From NCBI GenBank assembly GCA_013396755.1, contig VWZF01006750.1, positions 1,196,339 to 1,260,338 of the forward strand: DNA of 64,000 nucleotides. The letters run 5' to 3'. Origin of the DNA: Sclerurus mexicanus. Taxonomy: Eukaryota > Chordata > Aves > Passeriformes > Furnariidae. Numbering within the stretch: position 1 is the stretch's first letter; the number at the start of each line of letters is the position of its first letter. Under the pieces are notes generated by a model. That model saw only the letters and a list, made by a program, of their open reading frames with translations. It searched no databases and was not told where the DNA came from. The translations under genes were made by a program, and so were the position numbers. Positions 37,840-48,926 of the stretch are shown in pieces.

Positions 37840-38640
37840 ATCAGTATTACAGCATGCCAGTGGAGCAGTAGCATGTAGAGGTGCCACCAGGAGTAGGTTA
37901 CAGTTGTGCTTCTCCCATTGAGGAGACTGCAGACAGTGAGTGAGGTGCGACTGCTTCTCTCTCATGAGTTTGGTAGACATCGCACTGTCACCTTGTGGTC
38001 AAGATTATCTCCTCTCAGGCTGGAGTGTTATGTGTGGACCACAGGAACAGGTTTACTAGTACGTGTTGCCTTGACCAGCACACATTTAGTGTGTGGATTA
38101 CTTGGTAAGGGAACCAATCATAAGGTTACAGGAAAGGCCAGGTCTGTATGCTGCAACTGTGAACCACACCAAGCAAGGAGTTCCTCTGATTGTAGGGGTC
38201 AGTAGGGTGTCACCTCTCTCTGATGGCTGCAAAGACACTTGTCACTCTTTGTGACCAACAATCCTGGAGGGCAAGCTGTATGTTGTCATGCTGCTCGCTC
38301 CAGAGAGCAAGGTCAGAGGGTGAGGGAAGATGCAGGCACTCAGCCACGGATGCTCTGCAGGACTGCACTGGTTGCATGGAGCAGAGGGATGGAAAAGCCA
38401 TCAGTGTCGGCTAATCACTAACCAAAAAACTTCAACAGTTTTGCCAAAGAGTTTCTGGTCTCCCAAAGGAAAAGATGGAGTCACATCGCAGACCACACTG
38501 CCTTCAATGATCAAACATGCACCACTTTGGTCATTGCCCTGAGCATCAGCTAGGGGTGAGGTGATACCATTTGGTCCTAAAACTTGAGCCTTAATATAGT
38601 CTACCTCAAACACTGAATATATCAAGTCTTCTATATTTGT
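37840..38640. other. Unassigned GC-richer block with several overlapping open frames
   Basis: This block is visibly richer in G/C than its surroundings and is open in several frames at once (plus 37906-38205, 38223-38414, 38239-38421, 38330-38542; minus 37717-37980, 38210-38401, 38401-38625). The minus-strand 74-codon frame has a balanced composition (GPNGITSPLADAQGND) unlike the Phe/Leu/Ser-rich noise elsewhere. I do not recognise a family. It could be a degenerate pseudogene, part of an old retroviral insertion, a non-coding exon or chance. No splice sites or poly(A) tail could be assigned. Confidence 0.3.
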
Positions 38641-40609
38641 AAAAACAAGGCAAACTAAAGACAGCTGACAACCTTAATCAAAATAACCTTTTAAAATGAT
38701 ATATGTTCTTTCACATAAAAATTAAAGTTATGAGGATTCATTAGTATTATTTTTAGAAACTAAAGTAACAATTATGCATGATTTGGGAGTCTCAAAAGTT
38801 TATGCTGAATATATTTCCCCCAATTACGTCTTTTCTTTTTTTTTTTGAGGGAAGATCAAATAAGAACTACTCCCTGTAGCTTTAATCTTTTTTTAAATGA
38901 ATAACAATGAAAAAAAAATCTGAAATCTGAAATGTGGAATAGGGTGGTTTTAACAGAATAGATAAACAGCATTTTCTGTATGTACTATCCAAAAATTTTT
39001 AGGTTTAGAGTTGTTGTTAGATCTGAGGACACTTTTCCTAAAAGTTAGGTTTCCTTTCTAAATTTTTTTATTCAACCCCCCTTGCATTTTTTACTGATTT
39101 TTTGACAAAATAGGAAACAGAAAAGAAACATCGTAGTTGCTCCTAGAGAAGCAGACTCTTATGAAAAACACTCCATCTCCATTCTAGATGCACTAATGTT
39201 GTACAGTACATTTCCTCTTTACACACATTTTAAAGGGAAATTAAAGTTATTTCATGGAATTTTTTTTCCCCTTGGTGTGGAAAAGTGATAGCATTCACAC
39301 ATAGTTGACTGACAGTCAATTTGATACGTATCTTCTTCAAAAAGTACAGTCAAAGCCCTCTTACCAAGAAGTCAGCTCTTCTGTCTCCTTGCTCTGGTGT
39401 ATTTTCACCTTTTTAAAAAAAAAACAAAGTCCCAAAGTATTACAAAGGGTCTTGTAAAGACATTTATATGAACACTAGGAGCATAGCATAAACTCAAAAA
39501 TATGAGGAATGTCCAAGTGTAAGCTTGTTTAATGGTATCCATATTACAGTACCTTATATTACATGTGTTGATGCAGAAAAATTGTTATGATAAAACAAAA
39601 TGCTGTTGGGAGTGAAGTAATACTGTGATGTCTTTTAGACGTCTCTTAATGGAGCCACTTCATTCCAACTGGAGTAATGTACTTAAGAGGCAAGCATCGC
39701 AGATGGAGCTGACAGTCCAAAACGGGGATATACTAATAACAGAAACTGATTTTATATTAGTTATGTGAAGAACTTTGGGGGGACAAATTTTGCAGAAGTG
39801 ATCTGTAAATCTCTAGAATAAGAAGCAAAGTTAGCAAGCACTTTTCCTTTACTTCATATTCATTTTTCTTTATTTAATATTTTAGGAAATTCTGCACACC
39901 AGTGAACTGATGTGGAACTGTTCTCCAATGACCTCTTTGAGATGAGCAAAGAGCTATCTGGTTATATCTCGAGATCTTTTTCTGTTCCTCCTTGCAAAAA
40001 GTATACATGTACTAAGACCAGAGTTTCAAAGTGCTTTGAGAAGCTAATGGAAGTTAGATATTTATTTTCAGTCATTAGGTACTGAACTTACATGAGGAAC
40101 CCTCTTCGCAGGTGTCCAACTGCTCCTTCAAATGTGAAAATACTTTCTTAAAGGTTTTCAAGGTAAAGTTTAGTGAAGTCCAGTGAAGTTGACAAAATTC
40201 ATCCCATCAAAATTTGTGGGAAAAGAACCAAAAAAGGATGCTTGGGTATACACGTAACTTTGAAGAAAATGCAAAAATGAAACTGCCTAATTAAGGAGTG
40301 TTACTTGTTATTAATCTCTTATCCATGTTACTAAAAATCATTCGCACAAGAATTAAATGTTAAAATGATTACACATACTCACATGCCTTCATTTATGGGC
40401 ACTAGTCTGCCACATACCTGTCTATCTCATATCCTCTGTGATCTTTTGCTAAGGCAGGATAAATTTGTGTTGGCAGCTGATCTCTCAATGAGACCCTGAT
40501 CTGCGTATGTGCAGAAAATATTTGGCCTTAGATGCTTCAACACGAATCGCTTTCCCCATTGACTTGGTGACCTAGTTCTGGCCAGTACAGACTTAATTTT
40601 TTTACAGTA
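38641..40609. other. Unique AT-rich non-coding DNA
   Basis: Nothing coding. Text at 40018-40075 (tttcaaagtgctttgagaag, then an 'aatggaagttag' phrase) faintly resembles an ancient amniote repeat but is too degenerate to call. Confidence 0.55.
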
Positions 40610-40711
40610 GCTGGATGCAGTGACACACACCTGTAGTCCCAGTTGCTGGGGAGGCTGAGCTTGAAGGATCACTGGGGCCCAGAAGTTCTGGACTGTAGTG
40701 CTCTGTGCTGA
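40610..40711 (+). pseudogene. RN7SL: 7SL (SRP) RNA pseudogene, 5' Alu-domain fragment
   Basis: The segment aligns by eye, without gaps, to roughly the first 100 nt of vertebrate 7SL RNA, the RNA core of the signal recognition particle. Diagnostic words are cctgtagtcccag (40630-40642), ggggaggctgag, gaaggatcactgg, then agaagttctg and gactgtagtg, ending near tgctga. The gttctg-ggctgtagtg part belongs to 7SL itself and is absent from primate Alu, so this is not Alu contamination. Nearly all CpG positions of 7SL (the gcgcgg and ggcgcgtgcc parts) read as tg or ca here, the mark of long methylation decay. The internal A-box is thereby altered, and homology fades after 40711, so the S domain is missing. 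It is almost certainly a non-functional retrotransposed copy. No A-tail or target duplication is clear. Confidence 0.85.
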
Positions 40712-41730
40712 GAAGGCCCCAGTGTTATTGGATAACACCTCAGGTCATTACCATAGCATGGGGGAAAGGGGCTCTTTTCTCTCACTTCTGGGAAGAAAGA
40801 TGTTCCCTTTTTTCCACTTGGGAAAACATGGCTGACGTTAGGTCAGGTTGGGCTCTGTGGTGAGCATTTTTCCTTGTGAATAATTTTCTCTTTTTGTACA
40901 CTTCTGTTACTGATACTGTTGCTGTCACTCTATGTCTTCCTATCTCATTACTATTTCCAGTAAATTGTTCTTATTTCAACCCACAATTTTCACCTTTTTG
41001 TGCCTCCTATTCTCCATCCCCTGACCAGGAAGTGGGACGACAAAGGGGGATGAGCAAGTGAGCAGCATCTGTTTTGGGAGAGTCTGGGAAGTGGAGGGGA
41101 CTGCACTGAACTGTGGCATGCCATTCCTAAACCCTGACACTTGGTCACCAATTTATCTGTCTTCATTGTGAATGAATGGACATATTTTCTGCTGAAATTA
41201 AATAAGCACAGGTATTATGAACCAAGAGAAAGATGTTTTAAAATGTGTTACTAATTATTTATACACTTCATCAAAGGCTCAGTGGTCTTGCTGTGCAACT
41301 CATAATCCTTGTCTAGCCATGGCCCTATCCATTTTTAACTTTTTCTTTTTTTTCCATAATAGTCCTTTAGATAAAAATAATTGGGTACTTAAATATTTCT
41401 AAAGCTAGCAATTAAAAAATACGTTATTGCATAACCAATATAGTTTGTGATGAATACTTTATGGGAAAGGAAGACTGCCAAGCAGCTCACGAATTAGAAT
41501 CCATACTGCTTAAAAACAGCACAAATCTGCTTACTGTATTATTGAAGCTACTGATGAAACAGTAGAAACACTGTCTTTTACTATGAATTCCATGTTCTCT
41601 AAATCCCAACCAGAGGCTAAAATGGGTTTAAATTGGATGTCTCTATCAAAAAAATCTAAAATTGGCTACATATCGGGGGAAACAATTTTGCATCCCCAAC
41701 TAAGAAGGAAGGAACTGTTGTACTTTACAT
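40712..41730. other. Unique non-coding DNA
   Basis: Possible weak continuation of the 7SL copy up to about 40760 cannot be confirmed by eye. Nothing else is recognised. Confidence 0.55.
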
Positions 41731-41788
41731 GATGTAGACCCATTTCTTTTGGGTCCCTTCCAACTCCATATATTCTACAATTCTATTA
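41731..41788 (+). mobile_element. CR1 LINE, minimal 3' tail fragment
   Basis: 'gggtcccttccaactcc' followed by atattctacaattctat is the CR1 3'-terminal wording with degenerate 8-bp repeats. Only about 60 bp can be recognised, so the 5' boundary is uncertain. Confidence 0.6.
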
Positions 41789-44700
41789 TAAGTACATTTA
41801 TTTGTTAGTTTTGAGTTCACCTGCTCTGTGATTATGTATGCACAGTTATATTCAGCATAAGCTCCTGACCTGTAATGACTGGGTGATTTCAAACTGTTAA
41901 GGAAGAAAACTTACCCATCAGTGGTCTAAATTGCTATTAGAATGAAAGAGTAATTTGTGATGGGAAAGGATTTTGAAACAAGGTGAACTCGCTGTCTCAC
42001 CTTCTGTAAATTGCAGTGGAGCAATTACAACAGACTTAACTATCTGAGGACACAGCAAGGATTTGTGGGAGATAATTAGCAATATGAAATATTCAAACTA
42101 CATAATTTCCAGTTAAAATACCTCAGGTGGTCTGCAAAACTTTTTGGAAAGGCTAACAGCTGAGGGCAGTTTTCATTTAACCAAGACTGCACCACCCAGG
42201 GCTCTGTAAAAGGACCTTGATATGTAAAAGAATAACCATATTCAGTTTCATGATAAGAATATTCAAATGCATTGCAAAAATGGGGCATGACTTTATATCA
42301 GAGTTGCAAGAGCACCCAACAGGTTAAAACTTGAGTCTGATAACTGCTTTCAGGATTACTAATACATTTTTACCATCTGTGCAACATAATATATAGGAAC
42401 TGTCTTTGAAGCATGGGTTAGGCTCCCGTTCCCAAGCCCTGTGCTTTCTGACCCTATGACTTATTTTCTGTGGAGTAGATTAGGTTGAACAGAAAGGAAG
42501 CAGTGTATTCCACTCCAGTATCTCTCCTCCCTTCACCATTACCCCAGCAATAGCTCTGTTTAGTCTGATAACACTGCTGCCTGACTCTTCTTCAGGCAAA
42601 GAAGAGGATCAAACCTGTCTGTCTTCCATTCACTTGGGCATGAACCATAAGGCTGGACTGGAGGAAGAGTTAAAAACAGCCCTGTCTCCTTCTGATGTTG
42701 CATTGCAATTACAAAGTCAGTTCTTGAACGAAAACAAGTATCTTCCTACCTTGAGGAGAGTAGATGAAATTAAGTACCTTTCCACAGCACTGAATAAGTG
42801 GTAAATCTATCCCCTTGCTTAGAATTTTGAACTGATAGACTTCAAGCATCACACATTACACAGTCTGAACATGTATCTAATATTGCATCTTCTTTGCTTA
42901 GCTTCATGGTCTCATTTGGGTTCTGTTCTAAATACTCTGTGTCCTCCGATGCACTGTCTACCAACCTTAAATATCTGTTGGTACTTTAAGAAAAATAGAA
43001 AAGTTGGGGATAATGCTTAGATTTTACTTAAAATGCAAAGAACTCTGAAAATAGCTGCCTACTATCTAAAAAGGCTAACTTCTGGAAAACTTGTTCTTTC
43101 ACTATGCAAACCTTTGGAAGGCTATTAGATTTTCCTGTCTTTCTGGTCTCTGCCCATAAGGAGGGGACTGTTTAACTCACCACACAAGCTGGCAGGGTTA
43201 GAGTTGGCCTGCAGAGGTGGCTGCAAATTTTCAGAGCTAAAAGTCTGAGGGATCAAAATTTGTGTAAAAAGGGAGAACACATTAATACAAACGTATCAGA
43301 ACTTAACCATTTTACCAGAGAAAATTTTCTGGGTTCATTAAAGATTTTCATAATGGTTTCAAGTTTTCTTCTAGAGGCTAAGTACAGGTTCAGGAGCTGT
43401 TTTGGAGGAAAGGGAGGGTAATGCTATCAAAAGGACTTCCAATAAAATGAGTAAGATTTTGGCAGAATAAGCAATGACTGCCAGAACAGCCTTGCCAAAC
43501 ATCCTGACACAAAACCAGTATCTTTCCCATATGTTTAGTTTTATTAGGTATTCCTTATCATTACTTCATGCATGTAATGACCTTACTTGAAATTACAACA
43601 TTTACTATAAGACACTATTTAATCTCACTAAAAGGTATACTGATAAACTCTTCATATTCAACCATATGAAGGATTATGATTATAAATTCAAACACTTCAT
43701 GATTAGAATCTACTTATCTTTTGAGTGCTCACCAACTATGTGACAAATTTTTTTATAATACTGGGAAAAAGAGATTGCCACTGGTAAACAGAAGAGTTCT
43801 CTAAGGAATCTTCTGGACGTCATTTTATTTCACAGTTTTAGAGTCAAGATATTTAGTGGATTTGATACAGTTAATTAAGATAGTACTCTTGGCTGTCTCC
43901 TTACACTTTTCTAGACTAAAAGACCTGGTGGTAGATGTTTATGTAAGTAGAAGACCTGGGATGAATTGTTTTGACTTGAGCCAATCACTCAAGTTAAGTA
44001 TGAATTCATGGATGGTATGGTGGTCTCCACGCATTGTACCTCTCTCTGCTCAGTGTCTTCCAATTCTTTTTCTTGTTGTGAGTATAAAATAAGAACTATT
44101 GCTACAGCTAGAAAAATACACAAGTTTAGGAAGAACTTACAGTGCAAATTGTGTATGTTGGTGACTTGTTTATCAAAAATCCTCTAAGAGCAAGCCAAAG
44201 AATTTCCATTGCAATAAAAATCTTATTGCATGAATGAAATTGTACAAATTTAAAGACGTGGAGACCTATCTGGATTATCATTAGCATAACATACTTTTGG
44301 AACAGGATGTGTAAACTAGTTTGCACATGCATATGTGTATTTTGTTGTGTTCGGGGGTTTTTGTGTAACTGAACTGTTCACATTTTATGAGTATTTTTTA
44401 ATTTTTTTTTTAATTCTTTGGTCTTTAGATAACTTTGTGTTTTTGATACTGGAAACAATTTCCAAAAAACAGTAAAGCTGAGTTGGACTGACAAATGACT
44501 AAAGATCCAGTGATTTTTTGGATTAAAGACTCATATATAGATAGGCCCAGTGGAAAAATCAAAGCTTGAAAAAAATTTAGCTATAAGCAATTCTTTATGC
44601 TTCTAGTATTTTGTGCACGATAACCAATTAAGCTTCTTGTCTGTTTTTGGGTGATGTAATCTTGAATGTCTGGCATGTTACCTTGCTTTCTGATATCAGA

Positions 44701-45489
44701 GTGAATTTTCAAAGTGGTGCATGAGACACAGGGGCACAAATCCTGTTAGTAGCTAATGGGATTTTTTTGCACCACACTGAGAGACCCAGCCTTGAAATTT
44801 TCAACATCTATATTTGTTCAAAAATGATGTCTTGTAAATACACACTCTTCTGAATTGGCCAAATTACCTGTGTTTGACAGGTGAAGTCCGTATTTACTAA
44901 ATTGATCTTGCAGGTAACTAGTACTGTTTCCTATTCCTTTCTAGTTTCCCACTCTTATTCCTCTTTCATAAGAAAACAAGATATGTCCATTTGTCACATC
45001 TTCAGAGAGAGTGGGGTACATGACATGTCAACTTGATTAATTTCCCTAGGAAGAGAAACTCAGACTTTTCATGGATATGTTCACATACATGCTTCCCTCC
45101 AAGAATACAGGTAGTCCTTTTCAGCCAGGTGGGATAGGGGAGCATGAATGAATGTGTAGAAAGGAACCAACAGTATTTCAAACAAATATTTCCTGTCATG
45201 ATAGACCTGATGCAAATTTATTAATCTGATTGTTTACCATAGGTATATTCATTCTGTATTAAATCTGTCCATTTGTGTGACTCCTGCAGATGCTACAGAA
45301 AATCACATATTGGCTGAGGCAATTAACTATTAACATCTATATCTTCAGTGTTATCCTTAAACATTTTCTGCCTCTTGTTATTTTAATTCTTGACATTCCC
45401 TTTTCCATAAGAATGTGGAATCTCTTTTGTTTCTTGAAAAATTACCATGTCACAATAACACCTTGATGAAATAAAGCACAGAGTACCTA
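41789..45489. other. Unique non-coding DNA
   Basis: No gene recognised. At 44700-44812 a 'ttttcaaagtggtgca ... tgcaccaca ... gaaattttcaac' arrangement hints at an ancient self-complementary amniote repeat, but it is too eroded to assign. Confidence 0.55.
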
Positions 45490-45977
45490 GTAAGACAAGG
45501 ACATTGATCTGTTGGAATGAGTTCAGAGGAGGCCACAAAGTTGGTAAGATGGATGAAGCACCTCTCCTCTGAAGACAAGCTAAGAGAATTGAGATTGTTC
45601 AGCGTGGAAAGGAGAAGGCTTCAGGGTGACCTAATTACAGCCTTCCAGTACCTGAATGGAGCCTACAAGAAAGATGGAGAGGTACTTTTTGCAAGGGCAT
45701 GTGTTGAGAGGGCAAAGAGGAACAGGTTTCAACTGAAAGAGAGTAGGTTTTGTTTAGATATCAGGAAGAAATTTTTTTCAGTGAGTGTGGTGAAGTGCTG
45801 GAATAGGTTGCACTGAAAAGTTGTGGATTCCCTATCCCTCAAAACATTCCAAGGCCAGGTTGGATGGGGATCTTAGTCTAGGGAAAAGTGTCCCTTTCTA
45901 AGGTGCGGGGAGGTGGGGAGGTGGGGTTGGAAATATAAGATCCCTTCCAACTCAAGCCATTCTATTGATTCTATGAA
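45490..45977 (+). mobile_element. CR1 LINE, 5'-truncated, ORF2 C-terminus plus 3' UTR
   Basis: From 45517 the frame encodes the last part of CR1 ORF2: S-S-E-D-K-L-R-E-L-R-L-F-S, E-R-R-R-L-Q-G-D-L-I, A-F-Q-Y-L-N-G-A-Y-K-K, then L-D-I-R-K-K-F-F and C-W-N-R-L-H before a TGA at 45814 that lies inside the usual coding region. The 3' UTR has 'aggccaggttggatgggg', 'gtgtccct', 'atcccttccaactcaa' and the tail cattctattgattctatga. Its wording differs from the copies at 16647 and 48621, so a different subfamily is represented. Confidence 0.95.
45906..45931 (+). repeat. G-rich (GGGGAGGT)n microrepeat inside CR1
   Basis: Three GGGG runs separated by AGGT, followed by TTGG, occupy the place where CR1 normally has the 'gcccatggcaggggg' phrase. 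It looks like a post-insertion tandem expansion. It has some G-quadruplex potential, but only three runs of four G's. Confidence 0.75.
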
Positions 45978-47349
45978 ATTGTTGTCATGGGCTAAATCAT
46001 ATTTTAGAGAAAAATAAAAATCCAGTCTATTTGGTTTAAAGTGTTGTACAACAAAGATATATTTGGAACACACAATAAGATAAATGAGTCACAGTTATAC
46101 CTTGATAAATACGTAGGCAGGCTTGCTTCATAACTCCCAATGAAGGACTTAATTTTTCAAGTGAGACCTAAAAATTTCCCTGAACCTGACCATTGCTCCT
46201 GTCCTTAAAGAGGAAATGAGTTTAGCTTATACATTCAGAAATTCCTTATTATTTTTCTGCAGAGCACAACATCTTTCTTTTAATATTTGCATAATTATAC
46301 ATATTTATAATTTTGTCTTTTGAGGAAAATGTAATTTATTTGTTCCAACTTAATTTGGTTTTAGTAGAATAGGGAAAATTTTGTTCAGATGTATAATTTC
46401 ATGTGCACCGGTGTGTACATTTTAAAGCCAACTCTTGCAAAAAGTGTTTTGCTTGCACTTTAGAAAATACATTTACTAGGAACTGTGATGTAAAGCCTAT
46501 TTCCTAACAGTAACAAGAAAGTACAATGACAATATCAAGCATAAAACTTGTAACTATAGTACTTCAGGCAGTGAAGTACTACTTATGGTTAAATCAGTGT
46601 GGTAGTCACAACCCCCCCTTATTCAAGTTGATAAACATTAGTCACTCTTTCCAGCAGAAAAATGATTGTTCTGAGACAGAGTATTTCCAAATGATTCAGC
46701 AAATCAGTGGCAATACCACTCGAGATTTCCTGTACCTCAAGCCTTTGGTTCATCCTGACTAGATCAAATTTCCTTAAGAAAAAAAGAAAAAGATAAAGAA
46801 AAAAAATAATTTATATTCTTTCTGCATATCTTCTTGGGGAATTTAATGAAATGAGATGACTGCCGTGAAAATTATTCTCCATATTTTCACTCATTTCTTT
46901 AGGGAAATAGAATAGTAGCTGTAGCTTATCTTCTTGTGACTTCTTTTTCCTCCAGGGTTTGAGGTGGTGTTTGAAGGCATGAGAGAAGAGGAAGCAAGTT
47001 GCAAGCAGCTTAGAGCACTTCCTTGAACCTGTGCCTCTAATTATGGTGACACAAGGAAGGAGTCAATAATTTTGACCCATTTGTCTTCTGAAAAGATGCT
47101 CTGCAATTACACGTGGCTGCAAATATTGGTGATGATTACCTAAAATGAAACAAAAAAGCCCAGAGGGATTTTGAAGACATTAAAGAACTATTAGATATAG
47201 TCCTATGAATTTCAACTTAAGAATGAGTTCGTTTAAACTGTTACAAAGGCTGAGCAGAAGGAAAGAAAATAATTGGGAAAAATGGGTTCAAACATTAGAC
47301 AAGGTTTCTGATCAGTTCTATTAGGTTCTGAGGTCTCAATCAAATAACC
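45978..47349. other. Unique non-coding DNA
   Basis: Nothing recognised. An A-rich stretch lies at about 46777-46809. Confidence 0.6.
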
Positions 47350-48240
47350 AGAGACTATTTAATGGTTTAAAAGATAGACATCTTACTATTATTGTATATC
47401 TTGTCAGAGTTCCCCTTGGTATCAGTCCTTCAAAGTTTCAGGCTGAACTCTGCCTCTTTGGGCACCAATTTGTGGTGGTCACAAGTAACTCCTTTGAACT
47501 GCAGTTAAAGAACAATAATACTTTAAGAAGAGTGTTTTTCTGAAGAGGAACCAAGTTCTTTGAATAATCATCTCACTGCAAAGTAGAAACGAATTATCTA
47601 CCTAAATTCCACACCATATACCAGAGGAGATATAATTTGAACCACTGTTTAAAATGTGAGTTATCTTTCATGTACCATTCAAAAGACTTTGGAGGGGCAT
47701 AAAAATTGCTTTTTTACATTTAGATTATAAGATTCAGGTCTTCATATCTTATTTCTTAAGAAATAAGAAATTATTAAGAAGGCTTTCTTTGGTATGATAG
47801 AATAATTCTCGTTCCGACACCTTAGTTGTTCTGCAAAGATCTGGGCAAGCACTGCTTTCAGGACCTGCACTGTCCCTGTTGTGAGTTGGAAATTTCAGAA
47901 GTATGGCAGAACGTGCAGACACTGCTGCAATCTGAATAAAAAGCACACTCAATTATTGCTGACAGATGATTTTATTATGCAGATAGCAGATTAGCGTAAT
48001 AAGGAACTGTTATAACAAAAAGTGATGGCTGCTTTATTAACCAGGACAACTCCCAGAACAGCAGATGCTCTGACTGTAACTGCTTCCTGAATCTTCTTAA
48101 GCCTGAAAACTCTATGGCCCTGTCTGAAACTTCTCCAGAAGTTGCAGCTAGGTTTTAAAGTCTTTCAGAGCATATCTCCTCTTATTATTCTATTTTCATA
48201 TCTTTAACCATATTACAAATGCACTTAAGATGTTAACATG
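47350..48240 (-). mobile_element. Possible old endogenous retrovirus LTR/leader remnant, antisense
   Basis: On the minus strand, 47461-47483 reads as an LTR-like end (accacca-ca-aa) followed by ttggtgcccaaagagg, which resembles a primer-binding site starting TTGG(T/C)GCCC. A second candidate is an aacagggac word at 47875-47883 (minus strand). Further upstream on the minus strand, an AATAAA (near 48032-48040) lies in 'ggttaataaagcagcc', a plausible poly(A) signal. No gag, pol or env reading frame is recognisable. Each cue is weak alone, and the two primer-site candidates are not mutually consistent. Confidence 0.28.
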
Positions 48241-48620
48241 CTATATTATTAGCTTAAGAAAGAGTTGAAATTAAAATATTTTACCATTTTATTGATAATT
48301 AGAGCAAACCAACATGGCGATGTTTCTCTGTATATTAGTACCTGTTATGACACCTGACATATTATGTCATATCTATAGAAAATAATTCTGCAAAGGGCAT
48401 TGACTTACAAATTGTTGACTTACAGGCACACTCTGAAGGAAGGCCCTTTCTTTCTGAAGGGCACAGAGATGTCAGATACCAGCTGTGAGATGAACTCAGG
48501 AAAAGTGCAAGAGTGATCCTTGACTGTAGAACAAATCATTAAACTACTCTTAACATTAAAATTGGACAGAGGTTATAGTGCATCTGTAATCAGATTTTCT
48601 GTGTTTTCTGATATTATCTG
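48241..48620. other. Unique non-coding DNA
   Basis: No features recognised between the possible LTR remnant and the CR1 copy. Confidence 0.6.
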
Positions 48621-48926
48621 GTGACACTGATCTCTTCTCTGTGGTGACCAGTGGCAGGACCCGAGGGAATGACCTGAAGTTGTGTCAGGGGAGGTTTGGG
48701 TTGGATATTAGGAAAAGGTTCTTCACACAGAGGGAAGTTGGACACTGGAATAGCCTCCCCAGGGAAGTCATCATATCACCAAGCCTGACAGAGTTCAGGA
48801 AGCATTTAGATGATACTGTCAGGCACATGGTGTGCCTCTTGGGGACGGTCCTGTGCAGGGCCAGGAGCTGGACTCAATGATCCTTGTGGGTTCTTTCCAA
48901 CTCGGCATATTCTGCAATTCTGTGAA
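48621..48926 (+). mobile_element. CR1 LINE, 3' fragment with end of ORF2
   Basis: The translated frame from 48641 shows the end of ORF2: S-G-R-T-R-G-N-D, F-G-L-D-I-R-K-R-F-F, V-G-H-W-N-S-L-P-R-E-V and a short Phe/Leu/Asp-rich end. It continues through the 3' UTR phrases 'ggcacatggtgtg', 'cctgtgcagggccaggag' and 'ttctttccaactcggcat', ending attctgcaattctgtga. It matches the wording of the 22057-22160 fragment, so the two are the same subfamily. There is no poly(A). Confidence 0.95.

Noticed and set aside
40018..40075. Weak resemblance to an ancient 'caaagtgctttgag' amniote repeat
   Set aside because: Too short and too diverged to name, with no second conserved block nearby.
40610..40711. Human Alu contamination
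   Set aside because: The gttctgg-actgtagtg portion is specific to 7SL and the CpG sites are decayed, unlike a fresh human contaminant.
44700..44812. Possible self-complementary ancient repeat (ttttcaaagtggtgca ... gaaattttcaac)
   Set aside because: Arms pair poorly and the family cannot be identified by eye.
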